Assembly: GCF_020921035.1 (NCBI RefSeq)
Contig: NC_063155.1
Coordinates: 31,861,294-31,925,293, forward strand
From: Rhodamnia argentea
Lineage: Eukaryota > Streptophyta > Magnoliopsida > Myrtales > Myrtaceae
Direction of reading: 5' to 3'
Length of the DNA: 64,000 nucleotides
Shown here: positions 54,108-64,000 of the stretch, piece by piece
Numbering within the stretch: the first letter of the stretch is position 1
Layout of the letters: every line of letters starts with the position of its first letter
Translations under genes and position numbers: made by a program
The notes under the pieces: generated by a model
Told to the model about the DNA's origin: nothing
What the model saw: only the letters and a program-made list of their open reading frames with translations
The model's database searches: none

Positions 54108-57100
54108 TTAAGAGCCAGATGGTATGGCACGTCCAACAGGTTCCACAGGTTCTGGCAATAGTGAGGGATGAGAAGTCCATGTCGCTTCCTGGCTCGCGCT
54201 ATGAGCAGCATGCTTAGGAGAGGCCGAGGACAGTGAGTTAAGAGGCACAGAAGCAGCACCGGCAGGAAAATTAGAGACCAGGGGCACTTTCAAAGGGTAA
54301 ACTTCATTGACTTCTTCTGCATTCTCATCCAAGTATATCACATCCTGCATGGTGAGCTGGTGGTACTCCACAATTTCCCTCAAGAAACGATTCTCACGCG
54401 CATATACCGAGTTGTCATGTGCCAACCGAGCTTTCTCTGCTAAAAGTGTCTCGAGTTGAAGTCGCACCTGAAATGGACATGCAACAGACCTATTATTCAG
54501 ATAAGGGGCTTGCAATAGGCATCTCCTAGGTCAAACAGTGAATAAAAAATTGCAAATGGACCAGACATTGGTAACAACAAATAAACAAAGCCTTCTTCCC
54601 TGATTACTGTTAGATGGATGGGTCCTTTGCAGTTCCCCACCCCCTCTTTAGTTAAGAGATATAAACAGACTAAACAACCATAAACATGGTAAATATGGCC
54701 AGGGCTGGGGATGGGAAGGTGGTTGGATGAAAATCCCAGTGATCTCTTGTAAAGACTTATGATCCCATCTCAGTGTGATGAGAACATATATCAAACTGCC
54801 CCTGCATAATTGGTAAAAATAGAAATCCATCTATAGAAACATATTTTTCCACCACCAGTGTTAGAAACTGGAGGTAAAAAGACATTGAGAGTATGAGCCA
54901 CTAAGGTAGGAAAAATATCATTGTGACCCGAAAAAAACAACATAATGACATTCAAAGAGAGATTGTCACCGTAATCGTACCAAATCATCATCTTCTGGGC
55001 TTCCACCTCTTCCACGAGTTTCCCGGAGCATTTTATTTTCTTCTTCTAGCTGAGCACATCGCTCCTTTGCAAAAGCAAAATCTGCTTTGACAGTTTTCAG
55101 CTCCCGAAGAAGAAGCTTCGCTTTGGCAGCCATGGCCATTGCAACCTGTTTTTTGTCCACAAAAGACATTGTCTTATGCAACAAATTGATGACAGACTAT
55201 GATATATCCAAATACAACCACAAACTAAGCTTTTTCCCGCAAGTGGGGTGGCCCTACAATCCGTTTATGCCATTACACTAGATATGCATCAGATCAGCAT
55301 TTTGTCCAAATATATGCTAGAAATTGTTCAGGTTCTTCTATCTACTTCTTCCTCACTTATACCCAAGTTTCCTGCTATGTCTCCTAATAGCAAAAATAGA
55401 TCCTCAGATGCTTTAGGATAGACTAAGTACATCTTCTGGCTCAAGCGGATAAGGTAAAGTAAACCTGCAATCTTGATTCTCACATTCACGTACTCCTTTA
55501 CATAACGAATGCAAATTAGAATTAGAAAGGCTTCAATTGTATGAAGCATCTTCCATCCTGTAACATATAGATGATCCATATCCGTTGAAAAGAATCTTGT
55601 GCAGTGACTAAAATGTTAAAGGCTACACGAAGCTCAGGAAACAAAGACAAGCAATCATAACCAGTGATATACAGTTGCCACCTTACGTCGCGAGAAGCCT
55701 TCAATTGAATTTCTTGTTCTGATTGCATCTGTGATTCGGCTTGGGGCTGTTGCGATGGATTATGCTGGTTCAGTCCCTTGTTCCGTTCCTCAAACCTGCT
55801 AGGTTTTTTCCTTACATGCTTGCGTGTTTCTTGAATAATGTTGGCTGCACGATTTTCCACGATATTAATACCTTCCTGAAAAGAGAAAACGCTGCCTCAG
55901 AATAAGTAAGAGTAGGAACATTAGAATGTAAACATATACTTTGATTGAAATGACTGCTTACTCATGCCATTAAGCAGAACCCTATTAATATATTATGTGC
56001 CACTTGACATATAGCATCCTTCGAACCCCGACAGTAATTCGAGTAAAAAAGATGGAGAAAAATGTAAGGCTTTGGGTTGGAGATTTAAACTGAATTTCAA
56101 CACCCAAACATGTGCTTGAGGCAATGAGAATGGCTCTTATTCTCTCTCAATCTTGTGAATAAGGTACAAATTATAGCATTTGCTATCCTACAACATCTTC
56201 ACAGAAAGATTTCTTTACTGAACCACTCCTACCAACTTTCTCCTCAAAAGATTCAGGAACAGATTACCTGGAATCCAGTATTAGTCGTTACTTGATGTGA
56301 AAGCCTAACCGAAATTCAACTTTGAACATTAGAAGCCTTCTCTACCAGCCAACTTCTCAGACGAATTAGCACCTACATACTACTTAATTTTGCACAAAAA
56401 CTTTGCAGAAATCTGTTCAATGGCATCCGATACAGCAACACCAACATTACATTAATTGGTGAATTCAGTCGTCACCAACTCGGTTCTGGACTTGTTTAAG
56501 CCTGACATCAGGCAAACAAACTATTAACATATGTTGGAAAGACATACTTCCTGCGCATTTTTGAGGATTTTGAGAGAGCACAACTCAATTGCTCATGCAA
56601 TGTACCACTGAGCATCCTAAGTGCTAGAATCTAGATATTGTTTTGAGAAATTCCCTATCCAGGTGAGGTTTAATTGTCCTTTTGCATAGTTCAGCGTTTT
56701 AAGTTGATTGAAATGGTACATTGTAACGTTCAACAATATCATATGTGCAAATTTGGAACAGCCACCACCTCATCTAAATTGCTTGGCTGGTAAATGAAAG
56801 TGTGGTATAGCATTAAAATACTTGAACTATCTCCAGGCGCATAAGCTGAAACATGTTCTAAGATTAATGCACGGAAATTGAACAATCATACGAATGGAGA
56901 GGCATGAGAGTGACTAGAGAGATTTGAACATGACACATCTCGCTCATGCCATGTGCAAATTGGGAATGTTTACCAGTTCAGAACCTTAATGTTTTTTTCA
57001 GTTTACCTCACTAAAAAGTTAGAGAAGCTCGGTGGGCAATGAAGGTGCTACAAGGGATGTATTTAGCCGCCGAAGAGGCCGAAGAAGAAGAAGTAGAAGA

Positions 57101-57885
57101 ATGTGAGTAATAGTGTGGCACGAAGAGAAAGTCAAAAGCTAGAGACTCGTCCATCCATTGACCTGGCTGAAATGTTATAGATCACACCGGTGTTTCCAAT
57201 AGGGGCAGTATCCACTCAGAACCAAGAATTTCGTGTAGGAGTCATAAGAAACCTCAAAGTGGAGAGAGAAGATTACCTCCACCGCGTTACCAATATAATT
57301 AAGAGAGGTAGCAATGGCACCGATTCCTTTCTGAAATGCAGGAGGGCTTTCTTGTTTTGGCCAGCTCTTGGGCGGAGGAGATGGAGTGGGGAGCTGCAGA
57401 TACCAAACAGCAAAGCGTAAAGGAGGAAGAAGGTAGCACACGATTGGATTCGGAACAAGTCCGTGGAATGGGAATAACCTGGTCCGCTACTGGTTGATGC
57501 GGGGAAGGGGGATCTTCAGAATCGTCAAGAATGGATTTAGCTTTCCTCGCAAGAGCTCCCCAAAATCCCTGTTTTGGCTCGTCGGGAGGTTTCGCGGAGT
57601 CGATAGGCGGAGCATCAACATCCTGCACACCACAAGGGCAAGGAATGAAGGCCAACAAACGAAGAAAAAGAGAAAGAGAAAGAGAAGACAAGAAATAAGG
57701 GGAACCTTGTAGGAAGGGGGAGTGTAAGTGTAAGCAGAGGAGAGAGAAGATTGGGCATGGGCGGAGGATGCTCTGATGGCTTTGGCGGCCAGCGAAGACG
57801 ATGACGACGATGACGAGGAAGCTCCGTGGGAATCAAGCTCGGCAAATGGCTTCTCTGATTGCTGCTGCCTCCTCCGATAAGCCAT
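54108..57885 (-). CDS. Plant coiled-coil protein of unknown function, complete, 6 exons
   Basis: Exons 57706-57885, 57479-57622, 57277-57393, 55687-55875, 54981-55145, 54108-54467; all junctions fall between codons; 1155 nt, 384 residues. N-terminus [20 protein letters not shown], then a Ser run and [28 protein letters not shown] lies near 80-94, and ALQKGIGA-like and [17 protein letters not shown] segments at about 125-155. A strong coiled coil covers about 200-300 ([54 protein letters not shown]), followed by [13 protein letters not shown] and a Pro/Ser/Ala-rich tail. This arrangement recurs in uncharacterised plant proteins I recall, but I know no function. No signal peptide or membrane helix. 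Intron 3 (55876-57276) is long. Confidence 0.9.
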
Positions 57886-60495
57886 CTTTATGATTGATTT
57901 TCATTGATCTAACGAGGTATCGGTGACGAATGGGTGCGGGTGGAGAAGACGAAGACAGTGGGGAGGTCAGCTCATATTCCCGGTCCACGATTCGGTTCGC
58001 TCGCTCCTGCAGTCCAGTCGTCAACTCAGTCATCAACTCTCTCTCCTCTCCAAGCTTCAACGCCACCGACAAGCAAGACCGGCAAAAACCCAGGACACGG
58101 TAAGTAGTTTCCGATCTTTAATGAGACGGGGCTTTCTGCCATGGTCGGGACAACCAAAGCCCATGTCTCGTTTTCTTCATTTGGGTGGCCCAAAAGATGT
58201 CATGGACATCACACTACAAATCTTCCTATTAAAAAATTACTAAATATTATTTACCGGCAAGCCAAAGTTGGTCAGATAAACTAAATTGATACAAATAAAA
58301 AAAATAGTTAGGATTGAATTGGAATAAAAAATATTTATGAATGAATTAGTACGAATGTATAAGGTTTATGACCGAATTGGTGGCCCTTTAAAATGGAGTT
58401 CGAGCAGTGCTCTCACTTACGGGAAATGAGGGGGGGGGGTCGCATCATTCAATTACAGCGGTCATCCGTACCTGTAGGGGGCAAAATTAAAAGTTTAGGC
58501 TTGAATTGATAAAAGTGCAATAGGTTTAGGACTTTTTTGACAATTTTTTCATTTAAAAGGTTGTATGTATTGATCTGTGCAATGCTTTCCTGAATCGCCC
58601 GAATCCCACAAACGATTCAATTTGTGAAACCGGTTTATGAAATGAATTATGGATATGTTTCCTCGGTTATTGAAGAATGATATTAGTGGATTATGCTCAT
58701 ATTGCTGTGAATTGAAAGCCATTGAGGGCGCTAATTATGCATATCGTTATCAGGACGTTTTTTTGGTCTGAACCACTTGCTGATATAGATGAAGACTTAG
58801 CCAAGGGGACAAACTTGGTTGCCTTTGTCGCGCGCATTAAGCGTGACCGTAGTTAGATATTGAGTATTAGATTGGCCAAGAGGATGGACCATCGACATGT
58901 AATTTGATGAGATTAATCAATGGAATAAATCATTGATATAAGAGTTGTTGAGATTGATCAATGGACTGGACTATTAATATTTAGTTTTGATATTATTGAG
59001 TAAATGAGTATTTTCGAATATGCATAAATCTTTGTTGAAAAGATAAAACTTGTTTTTGACCTTGTACGTTGGATTTGAATTAAATGAGTTTCGTTTTGAC
59101 AAAAAAAAAAATTAAATGAGTTTCGTTACAGTTTTGTTTTGTTAATATGCATAGTGTGTAGTCGTTCTGCTTACAAAAGATGCGCACGACTCACTGAGGT
59201 TTTTTTCAGGTTTTTTGGCTAGCGGCAAAAAGGCCAAGAGTGACATCAACAAGGATTTTGGTAGTTGGATTTCTGACACTGTTGGATATGAGTTGTGGAT
59301 GTCTATGATAATTGTTAGGTTTAATTGAGTTCGGAGTTGTATCCTCTCTGATGAATTTTAAAACCTTTTTGATCCTGTAACCAACTCCTTGTTTTATCAG
59401 ATACATTGTTCTATTCAATTTTTCTTGATCTGTATCTTCAATTTTTCGAAACTTAAAAAGTTCTTCTGTTAAGCCCCAGTCGAAATCTGCAAAATCCTTC
59501 AAATTGCATCTGATTAAAACCGGGTATTGTAAATATTCCCTCATTTCCATCCCAAGAGCATTTTGATTTTTATTGAACTTATAAGAGCTGGTAAATTAGA
59601 AAATTTATTAAAAATAAAGAGGATTTTTTTTTTTGGAATGCACATACCAATATCCATGGATTATCCCCCTCATTCAACTTCCAGTTCCTAATGTCAAAAA
59701 GAATGGGACTTCTACGTTTTTCCAATGGCAACAAAAAATCTTCGCCGTACGTAGGCCTTTTGATTTAGGTCACGTCCAAAGTTGAGAGGATGGCGGTGTC
59801 TTTCCCCTTTCCCCATAAGAATCGGGGTGCGACAAAAATAAAATATGAACATTCACAGAATTTCGACTCGTGGTGTAACTACGAAAGGCTTTTCTTCCAA
59901 ACCTTCTTGTTATATAGGTAAATCTGAGTTTCCCTTAGTCAACAATGCCTTTCAAAAAGAGCAGAAGCGTTGCATGTCACAATTTATCCAATGTACAACG
60001 AGAAAGAGCTTCAGCTAGTAAAGGAAGCATCAACTTCAAGAATACAATCTCGTCTACACAGAAAAAAATCTTTGATGAATGAGAAAGTACAAACTGACAA
60101 AATCGTACGTCAGAGATAAAACTCAACAAAAGAGTATCTACTTGCATCGACTGTGCAATCTCACTGAAACTATAGTCAAATCGAAAGACAACTGTTAGGT
60201 GCCCTCCATCCTCTGCCAAACTTTTGCTAAAAGCTTGAGAGAACCTGTCATGATTGCAGTTTCCCAATATTTTCACATTTCAGGCCATCGAACAAACCGA
60301 TATAACTCCAGTAATGCTATTACAGCCAAGCCAGATGCCCATGGCCGAACCAAGACCCATCAGCTCAACATTTATATAACCCCAATTTAATCTAATAGGC
60401 ATGGCTGATGAAACTTCGCTTTAATGAGATGCCGCAGCCAATCCCCTGGGACTTCCAGCACAAGACAAACAAATGCATGAATCCTGAAAAGTACC
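57886..60495. other. Intergenic: coiled-coil gene promoter and ABC transporter 3' side
   Basis: The first part is the leader/promoter of the coiled-coil gene. The rest is AT-rich with no recognisable gene. One 114-codon minus-strand frame at 59206-59550 is listed separately. Confidence 0.5.
59206..59550 (-). other. Unassigned open frame, 114 codons
   Basis: ATG-to-stop frame whose translation is charged and well mixed (for example [20 protein letters not shown]). It is not low complexity, unlike most spurious frames here, but matches no family I know and has no supporting context. It may be a decayed fragment or chance. Confidence 0.15.
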
Positions 60496-61617
60496 TTACT
60501 CCTTCAATTTGATAGCTGCATCAATTGCATCCATCGTGTTGTTCTGCTGCCCCCATAGTTGAGCATATCTTCCAGCTTTCAACAAAAGATCTTCATGTCT
60601 TCCCTGTTCGACAACCTTCCCATTTTCTAGAACTACAATCTGGAAAAGAACATTGAGTGTAAAGCTCTACTTATAAGCCAGCATGGACATGGAATTAATT
60701 AGCAGGAGAGGGTAAGAGTTATGAGACCGAGCTTTCTATACATGCAACAGAAAATAGCTACCTCATCACATTGCATTGCTGTTGTAAGCCGGTGAGCGAT
60801 GAATATTGCAGTTCTATTGTTAGCAAGTGACTTCAATGCATTTAATATCTCTGCTTCTGTCGTGCTGTCAAGTGCACTAGTTGCCTCATCACACAGCCTG
60901 ATAAACAAAGCAGGATAAAGAATTATCGTCTGCAACAAGGAAGACAAGAATTTCCATCACAAGAAAAAGGACTGGAAAGTTTTACCATCATACTAAGCTT
61001 TTGGGTAAGAGGTAGAGTGAATTTTAGGCTGGCTCCATTATTTACTCATAAGCTGTTAGTTTTGATTGTACTTACTCAATGAATGAACATGGCTGGCCAC
61101 AAATAAAGAGCTGCCATTTATTATTAATTGCAGCTTTATAGAAGGTGAAGTTTCACTTAAAGTTTGGTAGGGAAGATATTCTGATAACAGTTCATGAGAC
61201 GAATAACATATCGGAGGAAATCAAGATGGGGACCAATTTTGTAACATACTCAATACGACCACTACCTAGGGATGCCGTCATTTAATTACTTACAAGCAAC
61301 TGTAGATACCATGCAACAATTGGCTGGATCCAGGAATACTATAGAGTTTAGGTGACAATAATGCGTCCAATGACAATGAAGGAATTGAAGCACATCTGTT
61401 AACTGGTCAGATCAAATGTCTGACGCCTAACTGCCTAACTCAAAAATGGAACCATAACAACCAACTCTCCCTTCTTAAGGTAAAGACAGGAAAAAGGATC
61501 ATCAATACAGACAGAAAACTTGAATTAACAACGCGGAAAAAAGATTTCTCACAAAATTGTCGGGTCCTTCAGGAAAGCACGAGCAAGTGCAACCCGCTGT
61601 TTTTCACCACCACTCAG
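60496..61617 (-). CDS. Mitochondrial ABC transporter (ABCB/ATM type), 3' part only: last 3 exons
   Basis: Exons 61553-61617, 60762-60897 and 60496-60639 join in phase (TT|G between the first two) and encode the last 114 residues. They carry the ABC signature LSGGEKQRVALARAFLKDPT, Walker B and D-loop LLCDEATSALDSTTEAEI, the H-loop IFIAHRLTTAMQCDE and the tail GRYAQLWGQQNN...IDAAIKLKE. This matches Arabidopsis ABCB25/ATM3, which exports a glutathione-linked sulfur compound from mitochondria for cytosolic Fe-S assembly and molybdenum cofactor synthesis. Membrane domain and Walker A are absent between 61618 and 64000. A copia element occupies 62574 onward, so the upstream exons may lie beyond the window past an intronic insertion, or the gene may be broken. 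The three exons themselves show no damage. Confidence 0.85.
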
Positions 61618-62573
61618 CTGCACAGACAAGTCAACCTTTAGGTCTAAATCCACTGCAGAGCAACAGAACGTCAATAATTTATTCATTCAAAATCATCCCA
61701 AAAGGGCAACAAGTTGATCAAAACTTCAATTCTGAGGTATTTTTTTGCCATCCCGGATGAACTTAGTTTACCTGAAAACATTATCTACCCACCCAAAGTT
61801 TATCTTAATGGACAACAAGACAGCTTAAAGTTGCATCTGAGTACTCCACTGCACATGCAGATCTTTAAAAACACTAATGATACATACTTGACAAACATGA
61901 GAGGACAGTAGAATGGTTCCAAAACCGTACATGTGACCACTACCAAATATGCATAGATAACAGAACAGTCTAAAGACATCACATAAAAATAAGGAATTAT
62001 GAAGAATGGAAGCGAGGAAATGAATGCACAACCTAACTGACGTTGATGTGAATTTTCTTTTTATCAGGCTTAATATACGTTGCTGTTGGTTCCTTCAACA
62101 TTTCATCACTTACAAAATTTTTACTTTTAAGTTGTAATCGACATCTCAAATTGCTATCAAGATATCATAAGGCTAGCTAAAATAATGCTCTTCATAGATT
62201 ACTCAATATCTTTGAATTTCCAAGTAGCCCTTGGAGCAATTAATGTTACAAGAAAATCTTTTCTCAAACCACAAAGGATACCTTTTCTTTACTTGCTACT
62301 GTTAAGAAATATGCACGACATTTGATATATATCAAGGGCTAACTTCCTAATAGCTTCTTTGAACTCCCTTTTTGACTATTCTACTATTTGATCTTGTAAT
62401 TGTGCTTCTGGTCACATACTGTGTTCCACGGGTGAGGCTCGACTAACTCACAAAAGAGAGTGCCAGTAAAAATGCTTCATGTACAGTGTGAATCTAGTTT
62501 TAAGATCTTAATTAAGGCACTTGAAAAATGCAGCACACTAAAAAATATTAGTCGCAATATCTTGAAGAATTAA
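61618..62573. other. Probable ABC transporter intron 5' of the signature exon
   Basis: AT-rich, non-coding. I searched the minus strand for the expected preceding exon (Walker A to GERGLK) and did not find it. Confidence 0.5.
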
Positions 62574-62804
62574 TGATGGAATGTGTAGAGTTAGCTGTCA
62601 TAGCTATTAATTAGTGTTAGTTAGACATAGTTATCATAGCTATTCATTAGTGTTAATTGTCATCTTGTTATCATCTATCCGTTAGCTACCAACTACCTAT
62701 TAAATAGGTCTTATCTCTAATTAGGTTCTTGATGTATATAAATAGAGACTAATTGTAACTATTGAGTATGATGAATACATACGTGAATTTTTTCTCCTTC
62801 AACA
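62574..62804 (+). repeat. 5' LTR of a Ty1/copia retrotransposon
   Basis: Begins TGATGGAATGTG and ends TTCAACA immediately before the primer-binding site, giving TG...CA ends and about 231 bases. It has short internal repeats (CATAGCTATTNATTAGTGTTA) and a promoter-like TGTATATAAATAG near 62734. The partner LTR is not in the window; the left boundary could be 62577. Confidence 0.8.
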
Positions 62805-62820
62805 TGGTATCAGAGCCCCA
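62805..62820 (+). promoter_or_regulatory. Retrotransposon primer-binding site, initiator-Met tRNA
   Basis: TGGTATCAGAGCCCCA directly follows the LTR. TGGTATCAGAGC is complementary to the 3' end of plant initiator methionine tRNA, the usual primer of copia elements. Confidence 0.95.
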
Positions 62821-62889
62821 AGGTCCTTTATCTATTTACCTCGGGTGATTTTTTTTTTTCTATTCTTTTCCCTTGATCGTTCAATCACT

Positions 62890-64000
62890 ATGTTCGAAGA
62901 ATCATTAACCACCAAGTCTAATCCCCCATCACTTCTCACAAAGTCCACCGAACCTCATCCTATTTAGATCACTTCCATAAAGCTGAATGGAGATAACTTT
63001 TTTCGGTGGTCTCAATCCGTTCGAATGTATATACGTGGTAGAGGAAAGATTGGCTATCTGACTAGAGATATTGCAGAACCTGCGACAAATGACTCTACTT
63101 GGGCTGTCCGGGATGCAAAGAATTCAACGATTATGACGTGGGTGACCAACTCCATGGAAGAAGATATTAGTGCAAACTATTTGGGCTACCATACTGCCAA
63201 GGAACTCTGGGATGCTATGTGTGAGATGTATTCAGATTTGGGCAATCAATCTCAAATCTACGAGTTAACCTTGAAACTGGAGAAGATGCGGCAAGGAGAG
63301 GAAATTGTCACAAAATACTTTCATTCCTTGAAACATTTGTGGCGGGAGTTGGATTTATTTAATGATCATGAGTGGAGGTGTATCGAAGATGGTAATCGAT
63401 ATAGGAAAGTTGAAGAAGCATAACGTATCTACGCTTTCTTGGTTGGGCTTCGAGATGAGTTTGATGAGGCACGCGACCGAATACTTGGGAAGCAGCCTCT
63501 TCCACCTATTGGAGAGGTCTTCTTAGAGGTTTGAAGAGAAGAAAGCGGACGGGGAATAATGCTAGGCAAGGTAGCTATCGGCGGAAAGGATGGATCACTG
63601 GAAGGTTCAGCCTTGGCTGCCTCTAAAGAAAAGAAGAGCCATGTGCCTGCAACAATAGACTCCAAGGCAAATGTAAGCAAAATTCCTGCTAACTTGCAAA
63701 GATCGGATGGGAGATCGCCTATTTGGTGTGATGTCTGCAACAAACCCCATTATACACGGGACACCTCTTGGAGGATTCATGGTCGACCAGCTTCGTTCGG
63801 CCTTGATAATAAGCCATCCCGGTGTATGCCTCCTACAGTTAATAAGACCACCGCATTTCCTTTCGGCAAAGAACAATTAGACCATCTTCTGCAGCTACTT
63901 CAGCCGGGGTCCGTGTCGGGTAATCCTACCGTTAACTTGCGAAGATCGGATGGGAGATCGCCTGTTTGGTGTGATGTCTACAACAAACCCCATTATACAT
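62890..64000 (+). pseudogene. Decayed copia gag (partial, runs off the window)
   Basis: One frame from the ATG at 62890 keeps copia gag similarity: LNGDNFFRWSQSVRMYI, then ISANYLGYHTAKELWDAM, then NQSQIYELTLKLEKMRQGEE and KYFHSLKHLWRELDLF. It is interrupted by in-frame stops at 62965-62967 (TAG), 63421-63423 (TAA) and 63532-63534 (TGA), with similarity resuming in the same frame after each. The CCHC zinc knuckle near 63729-63773 is damaged (CDVCNKPHYTRDTSW). Protease, integrase and reverse transcriptase would lie beyond the window. Confidence 0.85.
63691..64000 (+). repeat. Duplicated zinc-knuckle segment in gag
   Basis: About 67 bases beginning AACTTGC(A/G)AAGATCGGATGG at 63691 recur at 63934 (offset 243) and run to the window edge, with a few differences. 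Both copies encode the zinc-knuckle start. Confidence 0.85.

Noticed and set aside
62805..62820. Possible tRNA fragment
   Set aside because: The match to initiator-Met tRNA is only the primer-binding complement of a retrotransposon, with no cloverleaf around it.

Overview
The window is nuclear DNA of a flowering plant, almost certainly a woody eudicot. Genes are split by GT-AG introns, intergenic and intron DNA is AT-rich, and every recognisable protein belongs to a plant family (UDP-xylose transporter, VAL B3 repressor, NETWORKED actin-binding protein). I cannot name the species. Nothing in it is prokaryotic, and there is no operon, CRISPR array or recognisable tRNA/rRNA gene.

Layout. 27-2649 (-): UDP-xylose transporter (UXT type), 7 coding exons. 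4834-17718 (-): nardilysin-like M16 metallopeptidase, 19 exons. 19704-21054 (-): protein with an eight-cysteine FYVE/XLG-like zinc finger, 3 exons. 22187-28798 (-): VAL-type B3/CW/PHD-like transcriptional repressor, 12 exons. 28799-34330: gene-poor stretch with simple repeats and a tandem pair of inverted-repeat transposable elements. 34331-42128 (-): unrecognised 344-residue protein, 12 exons. 43617-48173 (+): proteasome ATPase RPT3, 6 exons. 50211-52699 (+): NETWORKED 4-type protein, 2 coding exons. 54108-57885 (-): plant coiled-coil protein of unknown function, 6 exons. 60496-61617 (-): last three exons of a mitochondrial ABCB/ATM-type transporter whose 5' part lies outside the window. 62574-64000 (+): 5' LTR and decayed gag of a Ty1/copia retrotransposon, probably inside that ABC transporter gene.

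Exon junctions were found by hand from family similarity, GT/AG sites and phase consistency. All complete gene models keep an open frame from ATG to stop, which is strong internal support, but no transcript data were available.

The genes do not form one pathway. Their order is still informative: from memory of the Arabidopsis map, close relatives sit in three blocks (At1g06890-06900, At2g30460-30500, At5g58270-58320), so this window may preserve an ancestral gene order that duplication and gene loss broke up in Arabidopsis. The other main signals are a small family of inverted-repeat elements (two in one nardilysin intron, two in tandem at 30.3-31.9 kb), several local duplications, and a retrotransposon whose damage looks like cytosine deamination. 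I found no clear undescribed biological system; the best unknowns are the 344-residue gene and the 384-residue coiled-coil protein.
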